42,309 nt of DNA from a virus. The stretch lies in the IMG/VR virus record IMGVR_UViG_3300042398_001530, positions 1 through 42,309 of that record. The stretch is one strand, 5' to 3'. Shown here in pieces: positions 21,301-29,742 of this stretch (positions within the stretch are counted from its first letter, which is position 1; every line of letters starts with the position of its first letter). A program made the position numbers and the translations under genes. Below the pieces are notes generated by a model. It worked only from the letters and a program-made list of their open reading frames with translations, searched no databases and had not been told where the DNA came from.

Positions 21301-21637
21301 ATACTTCATTAACGGACTTGAAATGAAGAATTTGTTTATTTATGATAGAGCGGTTAGAGATGATGAAATAATAGCAATAAGTTTACATGATACAACAATT
21401 AACGATCTTGTTTTATCTATTCCTTGCGGTCAGCGGAATAATATTGAAGAAATAGAACGCGTGTTTAAATACTCTAATGATAATTCTTCTAAAAATATCG
21501 ATATTAATATTAAAAATTTAAGTATAGCAAATGAAAATATACGTAATGATATTCGCAATGTGGTGTTTGAGCAGGTAAGAAGCCTACTACCTATAGGTAT
21601 TAGTATTAATAATATAAATTTTCTTGATAGCAGATGA
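18305..21637 (+). CDS. Virion structural protein with a LamG-like domain split by a propeller-like insertion
   Basis: A 1110-aa beta-rich protein. Near residue 554 a LamG/concanavalin-type strand pair appears (QFTISFELYVNPDKSYGYQ). The matching second half comes at about 925-1025 (HTFTYRFDSIQGNITLFVDG, then GLEMKNLFIYDRAVRDDEI). Between them, about 590-900 read like beta-propeller blades (DFYVACNDGYIYKVNAL, FNIDDEKNIAIAWGDN). The C-terminal 60 residues are charged and helical. LamG domains bind glycans or proteins; here probably part of a tail or fibre assembly, inferred from context. ATG 18305 is the longest start; GTG 18311 fits the promoter spacing better. It ends in a 4-bp ATGA overlap with the next gene. 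Confidence 0.6.
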   Translation: MVVDTLDIYSVASILTPTATYSDSFFTYKQQKTTYEQGFTLNEIDALSGINDTTINNYTSQYITNKRLHSDVFSYDVKDNTRNNITSPLIFNPLHGADNFKYLYIYSTTGLSATDATRPYTVTPSLCTTFLNNIYFEIEFLSNEFLRIKHNNGKYDFFLNAVNEDQIAFFNYRSESIPLTSERSDMFRYLVDDDGYLQLFKRVDDEIKILSLSGTKLTLIPIIGNTLNKSSNTLIRINYAFNKIELKGNSSWVGYDKNKVNTLTPDDERSSYNRPGQYLLHTAYNDPSNLNLNYLTLNTDRSEKGFIKRGSNLFTDKYNTPDADFREYTTLHTGNDQEKGNDNISLNYVFYDKDIKIKNGTDTYFTVPSSIYPYDKLNINDSRFVLNGSLGGPSPLFSDKVFLKRKDTTQSNNGRYLCTWLSANNLQASGLWVDRYYYPDAITKEAALTAQNFRTSFLNDVDTTVIRRYASDVAKEAFFDKTSDVCLEPNAKMMYQRLDSQDFKQVVRLSSPYVYGITSYYNTKNNIVPFEGTSILYDSTKYNRYSVAEINNTSQFTISFELYVNPDKSYGYQILGNKTSHGFGVQNDVVITPFIYVRNKEKLYIYNTDYVLLSQTTFDKPIRDLIINKPLEDFYVACNDGYIYKVNALGNKVKLEILPEIVGYKNFHQDDETITFLVNEAGACIQVRKYSLQIVSYFNAEPLTIYKDLPLIENYAQSIIKYNDIYYYVPGDRVKFDAYNSSKIFYVQSGRSLIRYDLKTNVLDTFAKSNYAITDFNIDDEKNIAIAWGDNVTLFSDKRRKLYDIALSNTNDILSGSKILGVDFVKADYSLPERLTSLSLLLLDRTNNLHLALVQPEEGDVNITPYSLGLSAQYAIKTPPGVGARHPQTNFNYIATTEINNALRFNLTLVNYLNTEDVINKNIIFNLQDIDIGYHTFTYRFDSIQGNITLFVDGVQYKNLTVSPGKYKIQNIFADDIFIGTTGFYNGVDLATYLRQPGSYFINGLEMKNLFIYDRAVRDDEIIAISLHDTTINDLVLSIPCGQRNNIEEIERVFKYSNDNSSKNIDINIKNLSIANENIRNDIRNVVFEQVRSLLPIGISINNINFLDSR

Positions 21638-24600
21638 TAGATTATAGCAAATATAAAAGATTTTTTAGTAACATAGGCGAGTTTCAGTTAGATTCGGAGG
21701 CTTTTGAGGGTTATGTTGAGGTAATTAATGGTATTCCTTGTGTGAGCGATACACGCAAGCTTCTAACGCCGATACAGTGCTTTGCTACAGATTTAAAAAC
21801 CTCAAAATACTTTCTTGATCGTGTTGTTGATGATGTTGTAGAGTTACCATATAATCGCGAAAGTGTCACTATTAGTAGTAACGATCACCTTAATTATAAT
21901 ATAGTAAAGGAGAAGATTAACAAACTTCATGAAAATAACTTATATTTATATTCAAGGCTTTTTCTAGCTAATAATAATATACCGTTTTCAGACAATGTTT
22001 CGTTTTTAGCGGTAAAAACAGCAAATGATACAGAACTTACACGTTTAACATCGTTTGAAGGTAATGTTACGTTTGATGCATCGTCTGTTTTTAGTTCGTT
22101 AGGTGATATTAAGCAGTTTGTTGTTAAGCAGATTAATACAGAACTTGAATCGTACGCTATTCTAGGTATTACAGATACTGCTTTTGTGTCATTAACTTGT
22201 AATAACGCAAGTGCTAGTATTGTAGAAGTATCTGATAAAATCCAAACAGTCGAAAACGAGCTACCGTTTGGATTTTTGGAAGATATTACTATTAATGATA
22301 AGTTTCTTTATATAACAGATTCTAAAAATGATCTTATTTATAAATACGAAATAGCTGGTTATTTTACCGGTGATTATGCTCTCGCTAATCGACGCAACTT
22401 TATCGAGGTAATTGGAGGTCTGGGGATAGTAACAGACCCTTCGAGGTTTAAGCAGCCTAAGCAGATATCATGTAATAGCGAGAATGTAGTTGTATATGAT
22501 TCGAGCAATTATATTTGCAAAATATACGATATAAACTTTAACTTTATACAACAATTACGCGGTATACCGCTTAGATCTGAAACGCTCGCTGCAATAGAGT
22601 TTAACCAGCTTACCAACAATTTATATGTGATTACAACAACTGAGTTTAATGTTATAAAGCTATACGTATATGATAGTGATTTTAAATTACGTAATGAATA
22701 TATTTTACCAGAAGTTCTTGAGAGTGAAGAAACAATAGGAAGTATTTCGTTTTCACATAGCGATAGCAATATATGGTACTTATGTACATCTCATTATACA
22801 TATAAAAAACTTATTAATAGACCTAACACACTAGTGGGTAGATTTCAAGTTAAAAATATTTTTTCAAATAATATCAATACCTATAGAGCAAAAGAGTGGG
22901 ATAATTATGTTGTTTCGACAACATCACAAATTTCTGCTTTAAGTACAACAACGCTACATACAACGGTTTCAGCATTAAGCACATCTACATATACCACAAC
23001 TGTTACAGGGATTAGCTCGGATACCAGTTACACAACTTTAACTAGTCTTAGTACGACAACTATTACAAGCACTGTATCTACTTTAAGTACACTTACACTT
23101 ACAACCACTATTACGAGTGTAAGTGCTAGTTCTGTTACTTCGCCTATAACGAGTCTTAGTTCTAATACTTTTGTTACTTTTTTAACTACAGTTAGTACGC
23201 AGAATATTGAAATTCCGGTACAGATTTTAAGTTCCTATACTCAAACAATCCTATTAACTGCGCTAAGTGCTAGCACTATAGATGTACCGATAATATCAGC
23301 AGTAGCTGGAACAGCTACAAGTATTGTAGAGACTGTGTCGACATTTAATATTCCTATTTCGAGTATTGTAGTTACTGAGGTACCGAACACGGATTATTTT
23401 GTTTATAATAATAAAATACCTATTAATAACTTTTGGAATAATACACAAGTACAATTTAAAGATGCGAAATTTTATTGGAATGTAGTTAATACTTTAACAC
23501 AGGTAGTTTCAACGCCTATAACCAAGCCTTATAGGTATTATCGCATTCTAATGCATACAGATGGAGCGCTTAGCGCAGTGAAAGGAAGAGATACACAAGC
23601 ACTTTCACAACCATCTAATTTAACAGGTCTTTATTCTGTCACGCTCGATATACCTAAGCTCGAAAATACTGATAGTTTTACAGGGTGGAATTGGGAGCCT
23701 GTAGTACAATCTGCAGAAGCAGAAAAAGCCTTTACACAGCCTATTACAATAATTGATACTATAACGAGCCCTGACCCTGTAACAGGTCAAAGAGAATCGA
23801 CATATAAGACAGAATTTATACCTCTGTTTAAAAGGAATGCTCCTAGCTGGTCAAAAAAATATCAAAGGTTGGATTATATTATAAGGGGCGATTTTTATAG
23901 AAAATTAGAACCTTTCAATGATACACAGGTATATCCTTACCCCCCTACGCAAATATTTAGCATACCTACTAATAATAGCCTTTCACTTAAGCCTTGGGTT
24001 CCACTATATACCGACAACGAAGCTACTTCTAATAACAGTTTTGTCGAGATTGATTTGGTAGATCCAATATCGCTAAGCGGTGCGAGAGTTTTAGTTAATA
24101 CTGTCAATGACGTCTATACACCTCCGTTTGTTACTATACAAGGCAGTAACGACCATCTTACATTTTACACTATCGGGTCGGCTGCATTACCTGTAACGCC
24201 AGGACTTAAAAATACGTATGTTGATGTTGATTTATATGAGAGTGCACGGTATACATCGATTGTTACTGTCCCTTCAAGCATTAGCGTTCTTGTTTCAAGC
24301 TTGAGTACAAACTCTTTTACAACTTTAATTTCAACAACTAGCGCTAATACTATAACTACAGTCTTAACATCTACAAGCTCAATTAATGTAAGTTTTAATG
24401 TTGTGAGTTCTGTAAATCTATCTTCGCTTGTTACAATTATAACAAGTCTCAGTACAGACTCTTCAACAATATTGTATAATACGATTACAACATATCTTTC
24501 AACAATTGTTTATGATACAGCTACATCTGTTTTAACATCAACGGTATACAATACAGAAACACAAACTGTATCTACTATTTTAACAAATACTGTTGTTGAA

Positions 24601-25278
24601 GATATATCTGGTTATACATTTAATCTTTCTACATATTCTCTTACATCGTATGTTGTGCAAACGAATACCTCAACCGCAAACGTAATAATAAATAAAAAGC
24701 AGGTAAATTTTTCACAGCCTGTTGATGATCTATTTAAATCGTGTCGGGTAGCAAGATCTGCTGGTAATTTCGATAATATTATCCTTTTTAGTTCTGGAAG
24801 AATATATTTTATGCAAGAGCCTAGTAACTATGTTAGTATACTCAAGCAGCTTAACTTTAAAAATTACGGAATTAATTCTTTTTCTCTTGCAAGAGATGAG
24901 TATATTCAAGCATCAACTATTAATAAGGAACTTTATAAGGTATTATACGATATTTTCACATTAAAGAACAATATTATAGGTCGCTTTACAGGATTTTACG
25001 ATAAAGGAGTATTTACTTTAACAGATAGTGGATATAACTATAATATTGATTTCTTAAATATTACAGATCAGGAATTTACTGATGGGTTTCTTAATACACC
25101 AAATATAGAAAAATACTTCATTAGTGAAAACGAAAAGAGCATACTGGGGGTTGTTAATCGCGCTATTAATAGTATTTACGACCTTCAAATTAAGCTGTTT
25201 GAAAGTACGCAGGTAGATCGAGGGTATGATCTAATTCCAGCATTTAATAATGAAAGTACTGTTATACTCGGTGAGTAG
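21634..25278 (+). CDS. Large virion protein: propeller-like N-terminus, two Ser/Thr-rich repeat tracts, discoidin-like domain
   Basis: A 1214-aa protein. Residues about 205-390 show NHL/propeller-like blades (KFLYITDSKNDLIYKYEI, VVVYDSSNYICKIYD, NLYVITTTEFNVIKLYVYD). Ser/Thr tract 1 spans about 425-585 and tract 2 about 872-1018, both built from units like ALSTTTLHTTVS and SLSTTTITSTVS. A discoidin (F5/8 type C)-like sandwich lies at about 785-870 (FVEIDLVDPISLSGARVLV, VTIQGSNDHLTFYTIGS). The C-terminal 200 residues are helical. The repeats are beta-prone and rich in hydroxyl residues, so they could form a fibrous shaft or be glycosylated; both are inferences. It starts inside the upstream gene's stop (ATGA), so translation is coupled. 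Confidence 0.6.
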   Translation: MIDYSKYKRFFSNIGEFQLDSEAFEGYVEVINGIPCVSDTRKLLTPIQCFATDLKTSKYFLDRVVDDVVELPYNRESVTISSNDHLNYNIVKEKINKLHENNLYLYSRLFLANNNIPFSDNVSFLAVKTANDTELTRLTSFEGNVTFDASSVFSSLGDIKQFVVKQINTELESYAILGITDTAFVSLTCNNASASIVEVSDKIQTVENELPFGFLEDITINDKFLYITDSKNDLIYKYEIAGYFTGDYALANRRNFIEVIGGLGIVTDPSRFKQPKQISCNSENVVVYDSSNYICKIYDINFNFIQQLRGIPLRSETLAAIEFNQLTNNLYVITTTEFNVIKLYVYDSDFKLRNEYILPEVLESEETIGSISFSHSDSNIWYLCTSHYTYKKLINRPNTLVGRFQVKNIFSNNINTYRAKEWDNYVVSTTSQISALSTTTLHTTVSALSTSTYTTTVTGISSDTSYTTLTSLSTTTITSTVSTLSTLTLTTTITSVSASSVTSPITSLSSNTFVTFLTTVSTQNIEIPVQILSSYTQTILLTALSASTIDVPIISAVAGTATSIVETVSTFNIPISSIVVTEVPNTDYFVYNNKIPINNFWNNTQVQFKDAKFYWNVVNTLTQVVSTPITKPYRYYRILMHTDGALSAVKGRDTQALSQPSNLTGLYSVTLDIPKLENTDSFTGWNWEPVVQSAEAEKAFTQPITIIDTITSPDPVTGQRESTYKTEFIPLFKRNAPSWSKKYQRLDYIIRGDFYRKLEPFNDTQVYPYPPTQIFSIPTNNSLSLKPWVPLYTDNEATSNNSFVEIDLVDPISLSGARVLVNTVNDVYTPPFVTIQGSNDHLTFYTIGSAALPVTPGLKNTYVDVDLYESARYTSIVTVPSSISVLVSSLSTNSFTTLISTTSANTITTVLTSTSSINVSFNVVSSVNLSSLVTIITSLSTDSSTILYNTITTYLSTIVYDTATSVLTSTVYNTETQTVSTILTNTVVEDISGYTFNLSTYSLTSYVVQTNTSTANVIINKKQVNFSQPVDDLFKSCRVARSAGNFDNIILFSSGRIYFMQEPSNYVSILKQLNFKNYGINSFSLARDEYIQASTINKELYKVLYDIFTLKNNIIGRFTGFYDKGVFTLTDSGYNYNIDFLNITDQEFTDGFLNTPNIEKYFISENEKSILGVVNRAINSIYDLQIKLFESTQVDRGYDLIPAFNNESTVILGE
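22909..23385 (+). repeat. Ser/Thr-rich coding repeat, tract 1
   Basis: About 12-13-residue degenerate units with the core L-S-T-x-T-x-T-T-x-V/I-S/T. DNA identity between units is modest, so this looks older than the Thr-Pro arrays. Confidence 0.75.
24247..24690 (+). repeat. Ser/Thr-rich coding repeat, tract 2
   Basis: Same unit type as tract 1 in the same protein, after the discoidin-like domain. It has more Tyr near its end (STIVYDTATSVLTSTVYNTE). Confidence 0.7.
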
Positions 25279-25279
25279 T

Positions 25280-25287
25280 AATAAATA
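25280..25287 (+). promoter_or_regulatory. Late-promoter-like octamer AATAAATA before the fibre gene
   Basis: It ends 7 nt before the ATG at 25295. There is no Shine-Dalgarno site in the 16-bp gap. Confidence 0.45.
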
Positions 25288-25294
25288 ATAAAAA

Positions 25295-26323
25295 ATGGCA
25301 ACAGCATCATTAACTAATACTAATATTTCTGATACCTATACCAGCGTTCTTCATGTCAACGGGGAACCTCTGCCTGCTACAGGGTTGCAGAGCGTTTATG
25401 ATGGTTATGGTAATAAGTCATCTTTGGAGATAGGTCGCGCTAAACAGGGTATAACCGTTACAGGTAAAATTAGAACAGATGACGATATTGTTCTTAACAC
25501 CGCACCAGTAAATAGCAATATACGCTCTCTTTCTGCGTCAAGTTATCCAAAACTAATGTTTGGTTTTTCTGATAACACTGATGTTATGTATATAACGCGG
25601 GCAAACGTAGATGTCGATTCGTCACAAATACGTGTTGTAATAGGTGATAATGTTAGAGGAGGTGGCGATCAATTTGCTATAGGTGGATTTGATTATAGAA
25701 CAACAGAAGATTTTATTCCGCTTACAACTGTTGATAGTACAGGTAATATGAACGTGCAGCTAGCAGCTCACGCAACAAAATATACAAAACCTTCAGGTTG
25801 GGGCGGCGGTGTTACTTCTTTTGATTTTTACTCTGATGGTGGCTCTATTGGAACTGGTAAAGCAGGGTCGTTAGCAGCATACATGAATAAAGATGGTGCT
25901 ATAGTTGGAAAGAATATCACCGCAGAAACAATCACCTCAACCAACACAATTAACGGTATTACCGCTCCTAACACAGCAAAAGCTTTTGGTTACGCCAAGA
26001 CTAATAACCTTAACGCAAATACACAAACATTTAATACTGTTACGGGGTTTAATATTGCTAGTGTGACTTGGCGTTCAAAGGGCTGTTATCGCGTTACTTT
26101 TACGACACCGATGGCTAATGATTTATATGCGGTTGTTTTACAGAATGCTTATATGCGCGATCAAAATAACCCTATACCACCTGGTAATCATAATGACGGT
26201 GATGAAAATCCTATTTTACTTAAAACAAAAACAACAACTTATTTTGAGTTTATTTGCTGGTCGCATGAAAATAATCGAATTGAAAACTTAACGGGGTTTT
26301 GTTTTGTTGTATTTGGTATTTAA
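25295..26323 (+). CDS. Tail fibre-like protein (distal fibre type)
   Basis: A 342-aa protein. The N-terminal segment (VLHVNGEPLPATGLQSVYDG, then SSLEIGRAKQGITVTGKI) resembles phage fibre proteins that alternate short beta strands. The C-terminal 90 residues contain FGYAKTNNLNANTQTFN, then CYRVTFTTPMANDLYAVV, a terminal domain type seen in many phage fibre tips that bind the host or help trimerise. It is followed after 6 bp by a small assembly-chaperone-like gene, the usual fibre/chaperone pairing. This supports a receptor-binding or shaft role. The family is recognised by pattern only; the receptor is unknown. Confidence 0.6.
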   Translation: MATASLTNTNISDTYTSVLHVNGEPLPATGLQSVYDGYGNKSSLEIGRAKQGITVTGKIRTDDDIVLNTAPVNSNIRSLSASSYPKLMFGFSDNTDVMYITRANVDVDSSQIRVVIGDNVRGGGDQFAIGGFDYRTTEDFIPLTTVDSTGNMNVQLAAHATKYTKPSGWGGGVTSFDFYSDGGSIGTGKAGSLAAYMNKDGAIVGKNITAETITSTNTINGITAPNTAKAFGYAKTNNLNANTQTFNTVTGFNIASVTWRSKGCYRVTFTTPMANDLYAVVLQNAYMRDQNNPIPPGNHNDGDENPILLKTKTTTYFEFICWSHENNRIENLTGFCFVVFGI

Positions 26324-26329
26324 AGCAAA

Positions 26330-26761
26330 ATGGAGGTTATTGTATATAAGTCAGAAGAAGGTGTTTCAGTTATAACTCCTGCAGATAATATAAGTCTTGA
26401 TGAGGTTATATGTCTTACAGTGCCTGAGGGTACGCGATATGCTGTTCTTGACGATAAAACACTACCTGACTGTTATTTTCGTGATGCGTGGGTAATAGAT
26501 GATAATTTTATTATCACTATTGATGTTAAAAAAGCAAAAGATATACAACGGAATTATTGGAGACATGCTAGGTTGCAAAGGTTACAAAAACTAGATTATC
26601 AATTTATGTTAGCTCTTGAAGAGGGTAATGAGGAAAAAATTATTAATATTAAGCAAAACAAGCAAGCTTTGCGGGATGTTACTAAGATATATCTGCCCGA
26701 AGAGATAGAAGACATTAAAAATGTTTGGCCTAATGTTCTTAATGATGATAGCGGTGATTAA
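26330..26761 (+). CDS. Tail fibre assembly chaperone-like protein
   Basis: A 143-aa protein. The first half is a small beta domain with VPEGTRYAVLDDKTLPDCYF and FRDAWVIDD. The second half is helical: KAKDIQRNYWRHARLQRLQ, LDYQFMLALEEGNEE, and KQALRDVTKIYLPEEIED near the end. This R-x-x-R...LD...M-x-A-x-E...LRDV pattern is typical of small phage tail assembly chaperones (Phage_tail_APC-like, PF16778) encoded just after a fibre gene. In that role it would help fold or trimerise the 25295 fibre and perhaps later fibres. Its start codon has a TTTAAAGC sequence upstream but no Shine-Dalgarno site. Confidence 0.6.
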   Translation: MEVIVYKSEEGVSVITPADNISLDEVICLTVPEGTRYAVLDDKTLPDCYFRDAWVIDDNFIITIDVKKAKDIQRNYWRHARLQRLQKLDYQFMLALEEGNEEKIINIKQNKQALRDVTKIYLPEEIEDIKNVWPNVLNDDSGD

Positions 26762-26768
26762 ATAAATA
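26761..26768 (+). promoter_or_regulatory. Late-promoter-like octamer AATAAATA before the first Mtd-type fibre gene
   Basis: Part of two overlapping TAAATA motifs (26759-26768) that begin in the upstream stop codon. It ends 9 nt before the ATG at 26778. An AGGA lies only 2 nt before the ATG, too close to be a normal ribosome-binding site. Confidence 0.4.
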
Positions 26769-26777
26769 CAATAGGAT

Positions 26778-27887
26778 ATGCCTGATGTAACAATTATAAA
26801 ACTTAAAATTAGACGCGGTACAAACGAACAAAGACAGTCTGTTGTCCTTGAACAGGGTGAGTTGGGATATGCGACTGATATAAAGCGTGTTTTTGTGGGT
26901 GATGGCATAACAGCAGGAGGTATAAGAGTAAGTAATATTTTTCACAGCCCTATTGAATCTTATACAAATCTTATAAATCAAGAAAACGCTGTTACAAATG
27001 ATTTTATTTATGCTGGTACAGAAATCTACCAATTAACCGGTTCGTATTTTGGTCACTTATCTGGATGGGTTAGGGTGAGTAATAATTTGAATCCGGACGA
27101 AACTTCTTTAAATTTTAACAACGATGTAAAATTACAAATAAGAGATAGGGGTATTACAGGTACAAAATTTGCCGATAGTGCTGCTTATGGTGGTATTGTC
27201 GCTACATCGACTGGTCTTTCTGCTAATATAGATACAACATTAAAAGTACAAAATAACCAAATAGGTGTTAATGTTATTAACCACACAAATATATCAGAAA
27301 TCTCATTCGGTAAAGGCATTAAAGGTGGTTATAGCACTACTACTGGAGAATCACAGATAGAAATTGATGCTGATCCTACATATTTTGGTTCATCTAGTGA
27401 TATGCTCACTATTACCAATATTCCTGATAGTGTAGTTAATGTAGCTAGCTTTAACAACGATGTACTTGGTGATGGGTTTACTATTGATGGTAATACTATA
27501 AAGACAAATGTTATTAATGTTGATAACGATACGCTATTTAATGATACAGGTATTATAAAATTAAGACCTATCCACATGTCACCGGGTAATAATTACTTCA
27601 AGACTTTAGATTATAATACCTTCGGACAAATAACAAGCGCGGCTGCAACAATTACCGGTGTGCTTTCTTGTAATGTGAGTAGTTCTTCTTTATTATCCGT
27701 TTTTAACGGTATGCCTACGCAGATAGAAAACAACACCCCGCTTACACAACAAACACAATTTACAGTCGTCTCGAGTAATGGTCTCGCTGTTATGCTTTCT
27801 TCTGCTGGGTTTGTTACGTTTGAAGGAACAGAAGCACAAGATGGTAGTGAAATTTCACGATTTGCAATTCCTGTCTTTACATATTAA
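26778..27887 (+). CDS. Tail fibre protein with an Mtd-type N-terminal domain (paralogue 1)
   Basis: A 369-aa protein. The first 50 residues carry the phage-fibre N-terminal signature: KLKIRRGTNEQRQSVVLEQG, then ELGYATDIKRVFVGDG and TAGG, as in the major tropism determinant N-terminal domain (PF18454-like) that docks fibres to the tail. The remainder is beta-rich with repeated NxDNDT/INVxN-type strands, consistent with a trimeric shaft. The next gene begins with the same signature, so the two are paralogous in this domain. No C-type lectin variable region or reverse transcriptase is nearby. A role in host attachment is inferred. Confidence 0.65.
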   Translation: MPDVTIIKLKIRRGTNEQRQSVVLEQGELGYATDIKRVFVGDGITAGGIRVSNIFHSPIESYTNLINQENAVTNDFIYAGTEIYQLTGSYFGHLSGWVRVSNNLNPDETSLNFNNDVKLQIRDRGITGTKFADSAAYGGIVATSTGLSANIDTTLKVQNNQIGVNVINHTNISEISFGKGIKGGYSTTTGESQIEIDADPTYFGSSSDMLTITNIPDSVVNVASFNNDVLGDGFTIDGNTIKTNVINVDNDTLFNDTGIIKLRPIHMSPGNNYFKTLDYNTFGQITSAAATITGVLSCNVSSSSLLSVFNGMPTQIENNTPLTQQTQFTVVSSNGLAVMLSSAGFVTFEGTEAQDGSEISRFAIPVFTY

Positions 27888-27898
27888 CTATTACGATT

Positions 27899-29569
27899 AT
27901 GGCTAAAAAAATTGAAATATTTGAAAACACTCTACTCAAGCTTCTTGTACGTCGAGGTATTGATGCTGATAGACGGAATATTATTTTGAGCGAGGGCGAG
28001 CTCGGCTATACAACAGACACCAAAAGATTATATATTGGTGATGGCCAGACACTTGGCGGTAATATTGTTGGAAATGACAATCTTATTTCTACAAACGACG
28101 TAACAACATTACCAAGCGTAGCGGTAGGTGATATAGCTTTTAGTACAAATACAAAAAAACTATATAGATATAAAGGATCAGGCTCGTCTACCGTTATTGA
28201 TAATTGGGAAATAATTGGAGGTTCATACACTCCAGGTAATGGAACGATTAATATTTCTACTAACAATCAAGTAACAGTTAATAAACTTTCCGCTGGGGTG
28301 TTTGATCCCGCTGGATTGGGTAATTCTATTACTCTTGATGGTAATAATAGAATCTCTCTTAGCCCTGATATAGCTGTAGATAGTATTACTATAACTGGTA
28401 GTAATGGGTTATCTTTACCAGCAGAATTTAAAATTGGCAACCAGTCATATGAGTGGCCTAGTGGTGGTGTGGAAAACGGTTATTATCTTGCAACAGATGC
28501 TACCGGTCAATTCACATGGAAAGAAGCTGTGCCTAGTACTTCAGTCGTTGTAGCAGGGTCAGCTGGTCAAGTACCTGTTGGTACTATTATGCCATTTATT
28601 TCTGCAGCTAACGCACCGAGTGGTTGGCTTTTATGCAATGGGCAGTCTGTTTTAGGGTCAGATTATCGCACGTTATCAGCTGTTATTGGGACTACATATG
28701 GCGGTAATTTAACATCATTCAATGTACCTGATTTTACAAATACTGTACTTTACGGTGTACAAGATTCCCCCGGTGCATCTACTAAGTATAATTTAAATAC
28801 AGGTACCTCAACAATTAGCGCTACTGGTGTACTTTATATAATAAAAGCAAGACCAGATAGTGTTTTTACGTCTTTTATTAAATTTAATTCTCCCCTTTCT
28901 GCAACACGCGATAGTGTAGATATTACTGATAGTACTGTTTCGTATTTGTCAGGTAATTTTAATTTATCACTAACAACCACGTTAGAATCTGTTTCAACAT
29001 TTTTTGGCGGTATTACAGTGGATGAGTATGGTCGGGTCACTGGTAGGCCTTCTATACCTGCAGGAACAAAAGCGGTTCTAGCACCTGGCACACGACCTGC
29101 TTATAATGCTACTTCCTCTTCGATTGCATTTTTCGAAACACCATGTACGGTAGTAAATTCATACACTGCGACAGCAGGGATCAATTTCACTATTTCTGCA
29201 TATCCTTATATAACAAATAAGGATGGTGCTATTGTTAATGGTGGTGGTATGTATAGTGTGCCTCCTGAAGCGAAAAATCTTATTATTGATTGTTGGAATG
29301 CTAATAGTGATATGTTTAAAGGCACTGATTTAAGAATTGTATGTTCTGCTCCGAATACTAGTCTTCTTAATCCTACAGCGAGTCAAGCTGTAGGATCAAC
29401 AGAATTTTTAATTAATGCAATCGGTGGTCATTCTCGCGTTACAAGCCAGCAGGCAACAATACCTTTATCTGCTACATCAACTGGTGATTTGACAACTGCG
29501 TTAAGAATAAGCAATACAAACCAGACAACAAACTCCGTTACAATTCGCGTTATCGGCTATACTTTATAA
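27899..29569 (+). CDS. Tail fibre/collar protein: Mtd-type N-terminus plus Phage Tail Collar domain (paralogue 2)
   Basis: A 556-aa protein. Residues about 13-55 repeat the docking signature of the preceding gene (LLVRRGIDADRRNIILSEG, TDTKRLYIGDGQTLGG). Residues about 224-285 are a Phage Tail Collar domain (PF07484): VPVGTIMPFISAANAPSGW, LCNGQSVLGSDYRTL, then FNVPDFTN. This domain occurs in T4 gp12 short tail fibres and related adhesins. The C-terminal half is beta-rich (a strand with SVTIRVIGYTL closes the protein). Together this is a fibre that docks by its N-terminus and carries a collar-type module. The start is ATG 27899 with TTACGATT before it and no Shine-Dalgarno site. Confidence 0.75.
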   Translation: MAKKIEIFENTLLKLLVRRGIDADRRNIILSEGELGYTTDTKRLYIGDGQTLGGNIVGNDNLISTNDVTTLPSVAVGDIAFSTNTKKLYRYKGSGSSTVIDNWEIIGGSYTPGNGTINISTNNQVTVNKLSAGVFDPAGLGNSITLDGNNRISLSPDIAVDSITITGSNGLSLPAEFKIGNQSYEWPSGGVENGYYLATDATGQFTWKEAVPSTSVVVAGSAGQVPVGTIMPFISAANAPSGWLLCNGQSVLGSDYRTLSAVIGTTYGGNLTSFNVPDFTNTVLYGVQDSPGASTKYNLNTGTSTISATGVLYIIKARPDSVFTSFIKFNSPLSATRDSVDITDSTVSYLSGNFNLSLTTTLESVSTFFGGITVDEYGRVTGRPSIPAGTKAVLAPGTRPAYNATSSSIAFFETPCTVVNSYTATAGINFTISAYPYITNKDGAIVNGGGMYSVPPEAKNLIIDCWNANSDMFKGTDLRIVCSAPNTSLLNPTASQAVGSTEFLINAIGGHSRVTSQQATIPLSATSTGDLTTALRISNTNQTTNSVTIRVIGYTL

Positions 29570-29572
29570 ATT

Positions 29573-29734
29573 ATGAATGAAATAATTATTGAGGGTCTTA
29601 ATGAAGAAGATTTTTATAAACTCAAAATAATACTCGAGAATTACAAAGTATCTCTATCAGATAGTGTAACTTTTGAAGATATAGTTAATCTACACGCTAA
29701 GGTAAAGCAGGTAGTAGATTGTTTAAGTGTATAA
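29573..29734 (+). CDS. Small acidic hypothetical protein (53 aa)
   Basis: A short frame beginning MNEIIIEGLNEEDFYKLKII, with an amphipathic helical look. It starts 3 bases after the upstream stop, immediately after a TATAAATT element, and ends inside the promoter element of the next small gene. Family unknown. Its tight packing in a gap otherwise left uncoded is the main support. Confidence 0.5.
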   Translation: MNEIIIEGLNEEDFYKLKIILENYKVSLSDSVTFEDIVNLHAKVKQVVDCLSV

Positions 29735-29737
29735 ATA
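29730..29737 (+). promoter_or_regulatory. Exact TATAAATA octamer before a small gene
   Basis: A perfect match to the T4 late octamer. It ends 5 nt before an in-frame GTG at 29743, exactly where a T4-type promoter would place the transcript start. Confidence 0.5.
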
Positions 29738-29742
29738 AATAT

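Noticed and set aside
26778-29569. Diversity-generating retroelement with the Mtd-type fibres
   Set aside because: Only the N-terminal docking domain is Mtd-like; no reverse transcriptase, template repeat or C-type lectin variable region is visible.
29719-29742. TTG start for the 70-aa gene at 29719
   Set aside because: It overlaps the previous gene, and the GTG at 29743 has a TATAAATA at the usual spacing.
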